Assembly (NCBI RefSeq): GCF_964204645.1
Contig: NC_134033.1
Span: 7,228,231-7,292,230, forward strand
DNA from: Tubulanus polymorphus
Lineage: Eukaryota; Nemertea; Palaeonemertea; Tubulaniformes; Tubulanidae
Direction of reading: 5' to 3'
DNA: 64,000 nucleotides
How positions within the stretch are numbered: position 1 is the stretch's first letter; each line of letters starts with the position of its first letter. Positions 53,484 through 63,166 of this stretch are shown here, one piece after another. A model generated the notes under the pieces. That model searched no databases and was not told where the DNA came from. It saw nothing but the letters and a program-made list of their open reading frames with translations. The position numbers were made by a program, and so were the translations under genes.

Positions 53484-55827
53484 TTTCCAGAGTATTTCGA
53501 ATAATTATTTATCCACAAATATATTTCGAAGTAAATCCCAACTCACAAATCACGGAATGAGTCTTTGTTTTATAGTTGTGCTGTAGACAATAGCTTTTCA
53601 CTAGGCCTAGCCTAGAATACGACACTGTTTCCTTCAGAGATTGACCGTATCTTGTCTGACCTTGGACAACTTAGCATTTATCAGTTTTTACCGGGAGGAT
53701 TCTTATCTAGTTCTAATGATCCACAGACTACAAACAAAATTTATTCAGCAAGTTCATCCAGCAGTCAGGACCAAAAAACTATCCATTACTACTCCAATCA
53801 CAACTCGCCTCCGGCTTAGGCTACGTGACAACAACCGTAATGTCAAATCAAATTTAATCAATGTAGGCCATATAGCCTTAATGTAATGTTAGTCAACCAC
53901 AACAAATCTCAAACCAGGTTCAAACTAGAATAGGGCCTGAATATCAGGCTTCTTCGATCTCTGAAAATAATCCTAAATTAAAGGTATAGAGAGATGATGC
54001 GTCCTCTAACACTCTCAGTACTATAGTTAGTAGGTAAATTCGGCCTACGATCTCACTCCCGCGGGGCTGGGGCGAGTCGAAAAGAGGGTGAGAGCCGTTG
54101 TTGGTGATTTCGACAATGATGAGGAGACAGCTATAATTGTGACGTCGTGTTTCTTCAGGTTTCGGTCGGTTACTCCAGTTCCTTGAATTCACACGGTGGT
54201 GAATGGAATCACAGCCGTCCAGCAGGTCGCACTCCTCGCAGCAGCAAGCTTAACGCACCTCGTCTTGTCTTGCCTTCTTGCACCTTTGATCTGTATCAAT
54301 TGATATTCTCCGTAGTAATCCACAAAAAACAATACATGGTTTACTATTAATACTAATCGATATCACTGTATGGCTGCTGTTGATGCTGCTGATGCAGTAT
54401 AAACTCCTCCCTGAGCTCTACAGAGGTATGTCACGTGACCCATATACGAAATGACGTAATCAAGACGTCAGGAACCGGAAGAAATCCCCAAGTGAACATA
54501 TTTGTTAGACTGGTTACCGGTCTCTATCTTCAATTAGAATTAGACTGGTCGCCTGTCCAATTCTGCGCGGTCGTCATTAGTTCCAAGACGAGTTTGTCGA
54601 TGACGTCATATATAAATAATAACATAACCATGTGCGTATACTCCGTGTACCAGATCGTGATCAGATGGTGGCCTAGCTAAGTCAGTTTTGGTGGTACATA
54701 CATAATAAAAGTCTTATTAGGACCACAAAGCACAGGCAGTTGAATAAAAACATCCTTTTTCAATCCATTCTTCCCTGTATTGCAAAAGACGGTGCGGGTG
54801 AGCTCTTGGAGTAATCAGTCGGATTACTCCAAGGTGGTCTCAATCGAATTCTATGACTGTAATAAGGCTTCAAGAAGAAAAATAAAAAATGTTTTGTTTC
54901 GTCTTTTATGTTTTTTTCCTGAAATCTCGATGTTGGTTCATAATACTAAAATAGGACAGGGTTTCGAATTGATATTTTTCTTAAGCAGATTTGGAGCTAA
55001 AGTTTCACGTATCATACTAAATTTAAGACGAATTGAAGAACTTTCGATCATTTTGGAGTTCAACTGTGTTGAACTGGTATGACTGTAATAACAAAACACG
55101 TCTTCATTCATCCTTCAATTTGATGATTGGATCCCAGGAGAAAGGCTCCATATAATTAGATCACTAGCTTACTAGAGTTGTATTTGATTTTATCGTTATA
55201 AGTCGACCTTGCAAGAAAGTTATGTAAGTAAATAATTCATTTTGTTTATTTACATACCAGTGGATGTTCCTTTTTAAATAATGTTGAACAAAGAATCACC
55301 AAAAGATGATAACGGAAGAAGATTGCGGCAATTTGTTTATGATTATGCAATTCGGCGCACAGAATTGGTTAAATAAAGTCTTTGTATTTGAATTTGTTCC
55401 CCTCATCATGCACGCATGTGGTTATGTTATTATTTACGTATGACGTCATCGACAAACTCGTCTTGGAGCTAAAGACGACCATTCTGCGCCACCTGCATTC
55501 GCAGAACCCGTCCGCCATCTTCCGCGGAATATACGGATCCAATCAGAATTCAGTATTTCATCACGTGAACAATGTAACATGGCCGCCTCCAGAGTGTCTC
55601 GATTTACGTTACGATTTACGTGGACATCTTAATAGCAAAAGGTTGAAAGCCTGTTTTGGTCGATGGCTAGTGACGTCACTAGTACAAATTCCGAGCGGTT
55701 CGAATCCCACAATACGCCAAAATCACTACGGCCGCTCTGAGCGCATATCTATAATAATAACTTTTATTTTCCCTCGAATTACAACACGATTATACATACA
55801 AAGTTATATAAAAGAATACAAGGGTAC
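53484..55827. promoter_or_regulatory. 5' flank of the arrestin gene (putative)
   Basis: CpG-richer sequence at 54,040-54,260 and 54,425-54,500, with TGACGTCG (54,140), TGACGTAA (54,451), CCGGAAG (54,475) and perfect TGACGTCA palindromes at 54,601, 55,441 and 55,671. These resemble CREB/ATF and ETS sites. This could hold the promoter and a non-coding exon of arrestin. A GGTTCGAATCCC box (about 55,698) lacks a paired T-stem and is not a tRNA. Confidence 0.25.
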
Positions 55828-56503
55828 TGGAATACCAAGGGCCATACGACTTGCGAGTTACGTTTTACGAGTTACGATTTACGTTTTGCAAGTTACGATT
55901 TACGTTTTACGAGTTACTAATACATTTCCTACAATACGTTACGACTTACGATTTACGACTTACGTTTTACGAATTACACGTTTTTCACTAATTGGCTTCG
56001 GGTATCCGAAGCGCGTAATTCAAAGAACGGGTTTCAAAATGAAGTCGAATTGTCATTTCAAACAGCATAATAAGAGTAATTTATTGTAAATAGTGAATCA
56101 ATCTCGACTGCAGTGGTCTATTACAGGGCAGAAAATCTGCGCGTTGGCCATCTGGTGCGAACCTTCTCAAAATCTATTAAATGCTGACAATACATTTCAC
56201 ACTGACTGATGACTGCCCCGTTACGTGCACGATGATTTTAATAGACGATATTTCAATAGATCTTAGCTGGAAATGATTTTGATAATTAGAACAAGATTCA
56301 TCAATTTAGAAAAAATGTATTTATTTTTTGAAAACACTGGGCTGCATACAGCCATCCATCATCGTTACAGTTATTCGTCTAATAATTACACCCACACAGT
56401 GAAATGCCTGCCACGTGGCCACTGTCCTTGAACTCTTGCGAACCGAAACTCCAACACTTAACTCGTAAATCGTAACTCGTAATTCGTAAAACGTATTTAC
56501 GTC

Positions 56504-56878
56504 AGTAATAGGGGTTTAGTTGTTTCATACCAAAGGTCGAGAGGTCGAGCTCGTAAAAAATGAAAAACATGAAAATAATAACAATTTCTACTTGAATTAG
56601 TCGCGAAACTCATAAAAAATGAAAAATAATTCTCACACGCCCGAATTTATTTTTCATTTTTACTCGCTAGAAAAAAGTGTGAGTAAAGTGTGAGTGAAAT
56701 AATTCATAAATCATTGAATATTTATATTTATATGCGTTGGATTCATTTTAATAAAAGTTTTGTTATTAAAATGAAGACAGAAGAAGAACCCAACTTTAAA
56801 ATCGAAATAAAAGAAACCAATAAATCATTATCACAGTTTAACATTAAAAATTATATTTCAGCAACAAATTTAGTGTCC
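56504..56878 (+). repeat. Left TIR of the Polinton-like element
   Basis: Homologous to the right TIR up to AACAAATTTAGTGTCC, after which the two sides diverge abruptly. Confidence 0.8.
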
Positions 56879-57265
56879 GCAAAGTATTATAAAATTGATA
56901 ACATAACTATGATTAATCAAATATTATCAAATGAAACATATTTAATGACTGAACTAGTAGATACTTTTGATAATGGAATAAAAAATCCTAAAATATTCAA
57001 TACAGTTTTAAATTTTAAAGGAACTTTAGATGAAAACATAATAAATATTCTTGAAACTCCTTTCAATGAAAGAAATGATGATATAATACTTTCAAAAGAT
57101 TATAATGATTTGATTAACTTAAGAATTGAAAAAAGACAATTATATTATTTCAATTTTGATAATAAACAAATTATCTATAATGAAAATTCATCAAATATTG
57201 GAATTCAATGTGAATTAGATAATGAAAATCATTATTGCAAGATATTGCAGTTCAATGTAATTTAG
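56771..57265 (+). CDS. AT-rich ORF spanning the TIR border, function unknown
   Basis: The ATG at 56,771 (MKTEEEPNFKIEIKE) is preferred to the in-frame upstream ATG at 56,690, because the latter adds a segment with little protein character; this is a weak choice. The frame gives about 164 residues, rich in N, I, K, E and D, with no motif I recognise. The first 36 or so residues lie inside the TIR, so the right TIR repeats them on the minus strand as a dead fragment. After the stop another frame continues with similar wording (QCNLDDELRKFNPNEK) toward the zinc-finger frame at 57,293, so a shift in an A-run may have split one longer gene. Confidence 0.4.
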   Translation: MKTEEEPNFKIEIKETNKSLSQFNIKNYISATNLVSAKYYKIDNITMINQILSNETYLMTELVDTFDNGIKNPKIFNTVLNFKGTLDENIINILETPFNERNDDIILSKDYNDLINLRIEKRQLYYFNFDNKQIIYNENSSNIGIQCELDNENHYCKILQFNVI

Positions 57266-57292
57266 ATGATGAATTAAGAAAATTCAATCCTA

Positions 57293-57391
57293 ATGAAAAA
57301 AATTCATTGTTATTGCGGAGGTAAATATTCAAAATCACATAAATCAAAGCATTATGAAACAATTAAACATAAAAACTGGCGTAAAGAGTAA
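57293..57391 (+). CDS. Mini zinc-finger ORF (32 aa), probably a gene fragment
   Basis: The short frame encodes IHCYCGGKYSKSHKSKHYET then IKHKNW. C-x1-C-GG-x-Y...K..H-x5-H is a C2H2-like finger of the type found in Polinton-like and large DNA virus proteins. It begins in an A-run where the preceding frame is shifted, so it is probably the C-terminal finger of the upstream ORF. No separate start signal is seen. Confidence 0.4.
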   Translation: MKKIHCYCGGKYSKSHKSKHYETIKHKNWRKE

Positions 57392-57447
57392 CAATTCTAC
57401 ATTATAATTATTGAATTGAGTTAAATGATTTAAATATCTAATAGACT

Positions 57448-59312
57448 GTTAAAATGATAAATTGTTTGACAGTTGAAATGATAAATTGTTTGACAGTTGA
57501 AATGATAAATTGTTTGGCAGTTGAAATGATAAGACAGCTGAAATGATAAATTGTTTGACAGTTGAAATGATAAATTGTTTGACAGTTGAAATGATAAATT
57601 GTTTGACAGTTGAAATGATAAATTGTTCGACTGTTGAAATGATAAGACAGTTGAAATGATAAATTGTTTGACAGTTGAAATGATAAATTGTTTGACAGTT
57701 GAAATGATAAATTGTTTGACGGTTGAAATGATAAATTGTTTGGCAGTTGAAATGATAAATTGTTTGACGGTTGAAATGATAAATTGTTTGACGGTTGAAA
57801 TGATAAATTGTTTGACGGTTGAAATGATAAATTGTTTGACGGTTGAAATGATAAATTGTTTGACGGTTGAAATGATAAATTGTTTGACGGTTGAAATGAT
57901 AAATTGTTTGACAGTTGAAATGATAAATTGTTTTGCAGTTGAAATGATAAGACAGCTGAAATGATAAATTGTTTGACAGTTGAAATGATAAATTGTTTGA
58001 CAGTTGAAATGATAAATTGTTTGACAGTTGAAATGATAAATTGTTTGACAGTTGAAATGATAAATTGTTCGACTGTTGAAATGATAAGACAGTTGAAATG
58101 ATAAATTGTTTGACAGTTGAAATGATAAATTGTTTGACAGTTGAAATGATAAATTGTTTGACAGTTGAAATGATAAATTGTTTGGCAGTTGAAATGATAA
58201 ATTGTTCGACTGTTGAAATGATAAATTGTTTGACAGTTGAAATGATAAATTGTTTGACAGTTGAAATGATAAATTGTTTGACAGTTGAAATTATAAATTG
58301 TTTTGCAGTTGAAATGATAAGACAGCTGAAATGATAAATTGTTTGACAGTTGAAATGATAAATTGTTTGACAGTTGAAATGATAAATTGTTTGACAGTTG
58401 AAATGAGAAATTGTTTTGCAGTTGAAATGATAAGACAGCTGAAATGATAAATTGTTTGACAGTTGAAATGATAAATTGTTCGACTGTTGAAATGATAAGA
58501 CAGTTGAAATGATAAATTGTTTGACAGTTGAAATGATAAATTGTTTGACAGTTGAAATGATAAATTGTTTGACAGTTGAAATGATAAATTGTTTTGCAGT
58601 TGAAATGATAAGACAGCTGAAATGATAAATTGTTTGACAGTTGAAATGATAAATTGTTTGACAGTTGAAATGATAAATTGTTTGACAGTTGAAATGAGAA
58701 ATTGTTTTGCAGTTGAAATGATAAGACAGCTGAAATGATAAATTGTTTGACAGTTGAAATGATAAATTGTTTGACAGTTGAAATGATAAATTGTTTGACA
58801 GTTGAAATGATAAATTGTTCGACTGTTGAAATGATAAATTGTTTGACAGTTGAAATGAGAAATTGTTTTGCAGTTGAAATGATAAGACAGCTGAAATGAT
58901 AAATTGTTTGACAGTTGAAATGATAAATTGTTTGACAGTTGAAATGATAAATTGTTTGACAGTTGAAATGATAAATTGTTTGACAGTTGAAATGATAAAT
59001 TGTTTGACAGTTGAAATGATAAATTGTTTGACAGTTGAAATGATAAATTGTTTGACAGTTGAAATGATAAATTGTTTGACAGTTGAAATGATAAATTGTT
59101 TGGCAGTTGAAATGATAAATTGTTCGACTGTTGAAATGATAAGACAGTTGAAATGATAAATTGTTCGACTGTTGAAATGATAAGACAGTTGAAATGATAA
59201 ATTGTTTGACAGTTGAAATGATAAATTGTTTGACAGTTGAAATGATAAATTGTTCGACTGTTGAAATGATAAATTGTTTGACAGTTGAAATGATAAATTG
59301 TTTGACAGTTGA
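57448..59312. repeat. Minisatellite, 24-bp unit with 17-bp variants, about 1.9 kb
   Basis: The unit is GAAA followed by TGATAAATTGTTTGACAGTT. Common variants change GACAGTT to GACGGTT, GGCAGTT, TGCAGTT or CGACTGTT. A 17-bp short form lacking ATTGTTT (GAAATGATAAGACAGYT) recurs every several units, giving a higher-order pattern. About 75 units are present. The minus strand of the unit has no stop in any frame, and one plus frame is also open, which explains a 624-codon minus frame and three 78-102-codon plus frames. I treat none of them as genes. Confidence 0.92.
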
Positions 59313-59325
59313 ATTGTTAACACTT

Positions 59326-59694
59326 GGACACTAAATTTGTTGCTGAAATATAATTTTTAATGTTAAACTGTGAAAATGATTTATTGATTTCTTTTATTTC
59401 GATTTTAAAGTTGGGTTCTTCTTCTGTCTTCATTTTAATAACAAAACTTTTATTAAAATGAATCCAACGCATATAAATATCCAATGATTTATGAATTATT
59501 TCACTCACACTTTACTCACCCTTTTTTCTAGCGAGTAAAAATGAAAAATAAATTCGGGCGTGTGAGAATTATTTTTCATTTTTTATGAGTTTCGCGACTA
59601 ATTCAAGTAGAAATTGTTATTATTTTCATGTTTTTCATTTTTTACGAGCTCGACCTCTCGACCTTTGGTATGAAACAACTAAACCCCTATCACT
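59326..59694 (-). repeat. Right TIR of the Polinton-like element
   Basis: Inverted copy of 56,504-56,878. It carries the duplicated 5' part of the AT-rich ORF (minus 59,508-59,317), cut at the TIR border. Confidence 0.8.
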
Positions 59695-59833
59695 TACGTC
59701 GTAATTCGTAACTCATAAAACGGAAGTCGTAACGAATATTCAATGAAATGTATAAGTAACTCGTAAAACGTAAATCGTAACTCGTAAAACGTAACTCGTA
59801 AAACGTAACTCGTATGGCCCTTGAGGTATTCCA

Positions 59834-60429
59834 CACATATCGCATTTCAACGTTTCCGTTTAATAATTGTAAAATAACTAATAATAGCTTTATAAGGGTT
59901 AGAAGTACATTGTATTTACTCCTAGTGTATGTATATATCATGTACGGTTGCGAGAAAACTTAACCCCTGCCCTGGTTAAAATGAGTCCACTAAACCTTTA
60001 AGTTTTAAATTGTTTAATGACACTATTAAGTTTTAAATTGTTAAAACTGCAAACTATGGTTGTCACAGATGCACCTTCTTCACATCCTTTGAAATCCTGG
60101 ATACCATCGCTGGCGGCAAAGACCTTCAGGTCTGTCTTCAACGGCACATCGCTTTGGAACAAGTGACTACCGTGTCATCAAATCAGAACTAGGTAAAAAA
60201 ATGTACCCCAAAAATAAATACAAGTTAACGGAATGTTTTGAGGTTTGAATTTTTTTGTTTATTTGTTGGTTCAAATCGAACCCTCGTCATCATCCTGATC
60301 TCCATAAATCTAGGAAAAATATTCGCACACTTAAAACAATAAAATACGAGCAATAAGCAATAACATCAGACTGGAGTAAGTAACTTTACTTAAATCACAG
60401 ATACAATCCTACACAAAACAATGGCTATT
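59834..60429. other. No feature recognised
   Basis: A local duplication AAGTTTTAAATTGTT (59,999 and 60,029) is visible. No gene or transposon is assigned. Confidence 0.3.
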
Positions 60430-60667
60430 CAGTGGCGGATCCACCCCTCTTTTTTACCGATGTAGCCACAAATCTGCGTTACTGAGTAAAACCGAATGAA
60501 ATCATTCTATTAAGTAATGCTCCGAATGCACCTGATTGCATCTATTTTTCCAAAATTTGTTTAGGGAGGGTCTTCGCGTTATAGGTGCTTGCTCTGGAAT
60601 GGCTTATAGCCATCCTGTTGTTGCTTTCATTTGCCCCCCCCCCTTCAAAATGCAGGATCCGCCCCTG
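60430..60667. mobile_element. 238-bp hAT-like MITE
   Basis: CAGTGGCGGATCCACCCC at the left and, inverted at the right, CAGGGGCGGATCCTGC. A poly-C run (about 60,637) precedes the right end, as in the relative at 48,171. A target duplication is not recognisable. Confidence 0.6.
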
Positions 60668-61165
60668 AGTGTAGGTAAAACGATCGACAAAGACGTACAG
60701 AACTCTTAAACAACAGTTAACAATTTAAGCAACGATAGACACAACAGACAGCTGATTACTTTACAAACCAGTTGTCAGAACCTTAATTATTTTTACATGT
60801 ACATACAGAGTGTTAGATCCTCGAGTTGTCCTAGAGCTCAAAGTACAATTACAACAAGGAAGCCATGTTGGAGATAAAATCTAACTTATATTGTTACCAC
60901 CAGATGTCATCACTGTACAGATTATACAATATCAAATACATAACATCTTCTTTTTTAACAAAAATTAAAGAAAAGTAATATCCTAAAATAACAATGATCA
61001 GTAACCATATGAAAATTACATGAATCAACTTAAACACTAACGTACACTAAAATAGGTTGGGATACTCAAAAATAGTAAAACCAGCCTGTTAACTGAACTA
61101 GTTACAAGTACAAACTGTCTGATATAGAAAATAAGCATAATAACACTTTACGACAATTACTTATC
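60668..61165. other. No feature recognised
   Basis: AT-rich spacer leading to the second Polinton-like element. CTTATC (61,160-61,165) would be the left target duplication, and its partner is outside the window. Confidence 0.3.
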
Positions 61166-61250
61166 AGTAATAGGAAGATGTGGGTTTCATACCAGAGGAC
61201 GAGAGGACGAGACACCACTCATCACCACAAGTAATTTTTTTTCCTTATAA

Positions 61251-61466
61251 ATGGGAGAGAATGAACACCAACCAGAAAATAATAATGTTAATAAAAATCA
61301 ATATTATTGCCAATATTGTAAAAAATACGTCGATACATCTAATAAAACACGACATGAAAAAACTGCAAATCATATAAAAAATGTAATAGATTTTGAAACT
61401 CCAGAAAATTCCAATGAAAGAAAAGAAAGATTAGAAAATATGAATGTAGATGAAAATAAAATGTGA
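61251..61466 (+). pseudogene. Zinc-finger module 1 upstream of the polymerase
   Basis: The 71-codon frame from ATG 61,251 (MGENEHQPENNN) contains YYCQYCKKYVDTSNKTRHEK then TANH, a C2H2 finger (C-x2-C-x12-H-x4-H). It ends at a TGA just where the next frame (zinc-finger module 2) begins, consistent with a one-base shift splitting an N-terminal zinc-finger region. Such fingers probably bind DNA. Whether it was a separate protein or the polymerase N-terminus cannot be told here. Confidence 0.5.
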
Positions 61467-61668
61467 AGTTTGTAATGAATTTATAGTAAAAAGGAATTAT
61501 AATAGACATCTCGAATCACAAAAACACCATCAAAATTTGAGTAATAATGTTTTAGGAAAAGATTATTTTGATGATAAACCTCAAAAAGTAAAAGACCAAC
61601 TTCAAAAACTAAATCCATTTCAAATAAACCTTACATGGAAAATGTTAGAAATTATATTGATTCACTAG
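61450..61668 (+). pseudogene. Zinc-finger module 2 upstream of the polymerase
   Basis: The frame holds IKCEVCNEFIVKRNYNRHLE then SQKHHQNL, a second C2H2 finger (C-x2-C-x12-H-x5-H). It overlaps module 1 by 17 bp in another frame and runs into the next frame near 61,640, again by a shift. Confidence 0.5.
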
Positions 61669-62132
61669 AAATAAAAGATACAATTGAAATATTAGAAACA
61701 TTACGTAGTAAAATTGGTCCTGCAGCTATTATATTTAGATTTTTTAAAGGTACAACAATAGAAGATTATAGTAAATTTAATGAAATAATAGAAAAAATAC
61801 TAGATTTGATAACAGATGTTGAATATCCAAAAATTAGTATCTCTGGGAAAGTAAGTTTTTTAAAGTCAGAAGATAAAATGGATTATAATATTCAAACACT
61901 CTCTGAAGAAATAATTTCAAAAACACAAATAAAAGAGAAGTTAGAAAAAATATTTAATGAATTTAAACGTCATATTGAAGAAAGATATTTTGAGGGTTCT
62001 GGCTTAACATTGAATGAAATTATATTTTTAGATTTAAATGTTTATAATACAAAAAGAAAAGAAATAAAACATCAAAAAGTAATAAAATGTTTAAAAATGA
62101 TTCAAACTTTACAACAGAAAAGGAGGATATAA
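61635..62132 (+). pseudogene. N-terminal region of the polymerase polyprotein
   Basis: 165 codons, rich in I, E and K, with no catalytic motif (VRNYIDSLEIKDTIEIL..., GPAAIIFRFFKG). Long-range continuity with the next frame through HQK.IKCLKM suggests one gene with a shift near 62,090. Function is inferred only from position. Confidence 0.5.
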
Positions 62133-63166
62133 AAGGATCATCTTATATTAAATTACCATTTACAACAAAAGCAGTAATAAATGTTCAAAATGAAGATAAT
62201 AAATGTTTTCTGTGGGCAATTATTAGTTGCTTACATCCAACAGAAGATATTACATATAGTTTTAGAATAACAAATTACCGGAAATATGAAACATTATATA
62301 AAATTGATCAATATCCAGTAACTATAAAAATGATTTCTAAAATAGAAAAAGTTAATAATTTAAAAATAAATGTATTCGAATTAATGCAATTACCAACGAC
62401 AAAAGGTGAAAATATTAAAGATTATACATTGGAAGCTTTTTATTTAACAGAATATTATGATGATGAAAATGCTATAGATTTGTTATATTACAAAAAAGAT
62501 GAAAATGAACATTATATGTGGTTAAAACAAATTGATTTATTCTTTAGAACAGAAAGTGATCATCATCGTAAAATTTATCTATGTAGAAAATGTTTATCTA
62601 AATTTATGACTGAGAATACATTATTAAAACATAAAGAATTATGTGATAATAAAGATTTTTGTAAATTAATAATGCCAACAGAAAAAGATTATAAATTTAA
62701 ATTTACTAATCATAAATTTAAAAATATTGTTCCATTTATAATTTATGGGGATTTTGAATCGTTGAATAAAGAATTAACTGATCAAGATAGAAAAGAAATA
62801 TATAACAAAAAGCAATTATTAAAATCAATGGATAAAGGAAATGAATTAAATGAAGACACAATACAAGACCCACCAACTATAAATACAATTGAAAAAGTTC
62901 ATCAAAGAGCTGCTGCTTATGGAATTTATATAAAATCAAATTATCCTGAATTATATGAAAGTCAATATATTTCGTTTAGAGGTGAAAAAGTAGTTAATGA
63001 TTTTTGTGACAAAATGATTGAATTAGAAAGTGATTTTGCAAAATTATTAAACAAAAATAAAAGAATAGTAATGACAAAAGAAGATGAAATTGAAAAATTT
63101 AAAAGAATTATTGTGAAAAACGTTTTTATTCATTTGATAAAAAAGTTAGAGATCATGATCATTTAA
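62087..63166 (+). pseudogene. Protein-primed family B DNA polymerase, N-terminal half with ExoI
   Basis: 359 codons. Conserved block DNKCFLWAIISCLHP (about residues 37-51), a C2H2 finger IYLCRKCLSKF...LLKHKELC (about 164-186), then FIIYGDFESL (about 217-226), the ExoI motif with the metal-binding D and E. This order is typical of Polinton-type pPolB, which replicates the linear element using a protein primer. The frame is lost near 63,115, where the polymerase continues in another frame. Together with the other breaks the gene is not functional as sequenced. Confidence 0.75.

Larger units (their letters stand above)
56504..59694. mobile_element. Polinton-like non-autonomous element, 3.19 kb
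   Basis: Left TIR 56504-56878 begins AGTAATAGGGGTTTAGTTG. Right TIR 59326-59694 ends, inverted, AGTGATAGGGGTTTAGTTG. The TIRs are about 370 bp and highly similar. A perfect 6-bp duplication TACGTC flanks them (56,498-56,503 and 59,695-59,700). 5'-AG termini, long TIRs and a 6-bp duplication are Polinton/Maverick hallmarks. No polymerase, integrase, ATPase, protease or capsid gene is present. The interior is one AT-rich frame, a small zinc-finger frame and a long minisatellite. The element is far more AT-rich than its surroundings. Confidence 0.75.
55828..59833. mobile_element. TIR element with CGTAA/TTACG subterminal repeats, host of a Polinton-like insertion
   Basis: Left end TGGAATACCAAGGGCCATAC then tandem GAGTTACGTTTTACGAGTTACGATTTACG variants to about 55,978. 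The right end (59,701-59,833) is the inverted equivalent, ending GTATGGCCCTTGAGGTATTCCA. The left flank of the inner insertion (56,459-56,497) already has the right-arm orientation (CTCGTAAATCGTAACTCG). Removing the insertion leaves an element of about 0.81 kb. No target duplication is clear and no protein is encoded. The superfamily is unknown. Confidence 0.55.

Noticed and set aside
55640-55730. tRNA gene suggested by GGTTCGAATCCC
   Set aside because: The bases around the loop do not pair into a T-stem, and no anticodon or acceptor stem could be drawn.
55382-56089. 235-codon plus-strand open frame
   Set aside because: It runs from unique flank into the CGTAA-rich element arm, with the C-terminal half made of translated subterminal repeats (YVLRVTIYVL). 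Chance frame.
57448-59312. CRISPR-like array
   Set aside because: There are no unique spacers; the 24-bp units follow each other directly with point variants, and the context is an animal transposon.
57449-59323. 624-codon minus-strand open frame
   Set aside because: It is the minisatellite read on a strand whose 24-bp unit has no stops in any frame; no start context, domain or non-repeat sequence supports a gene.
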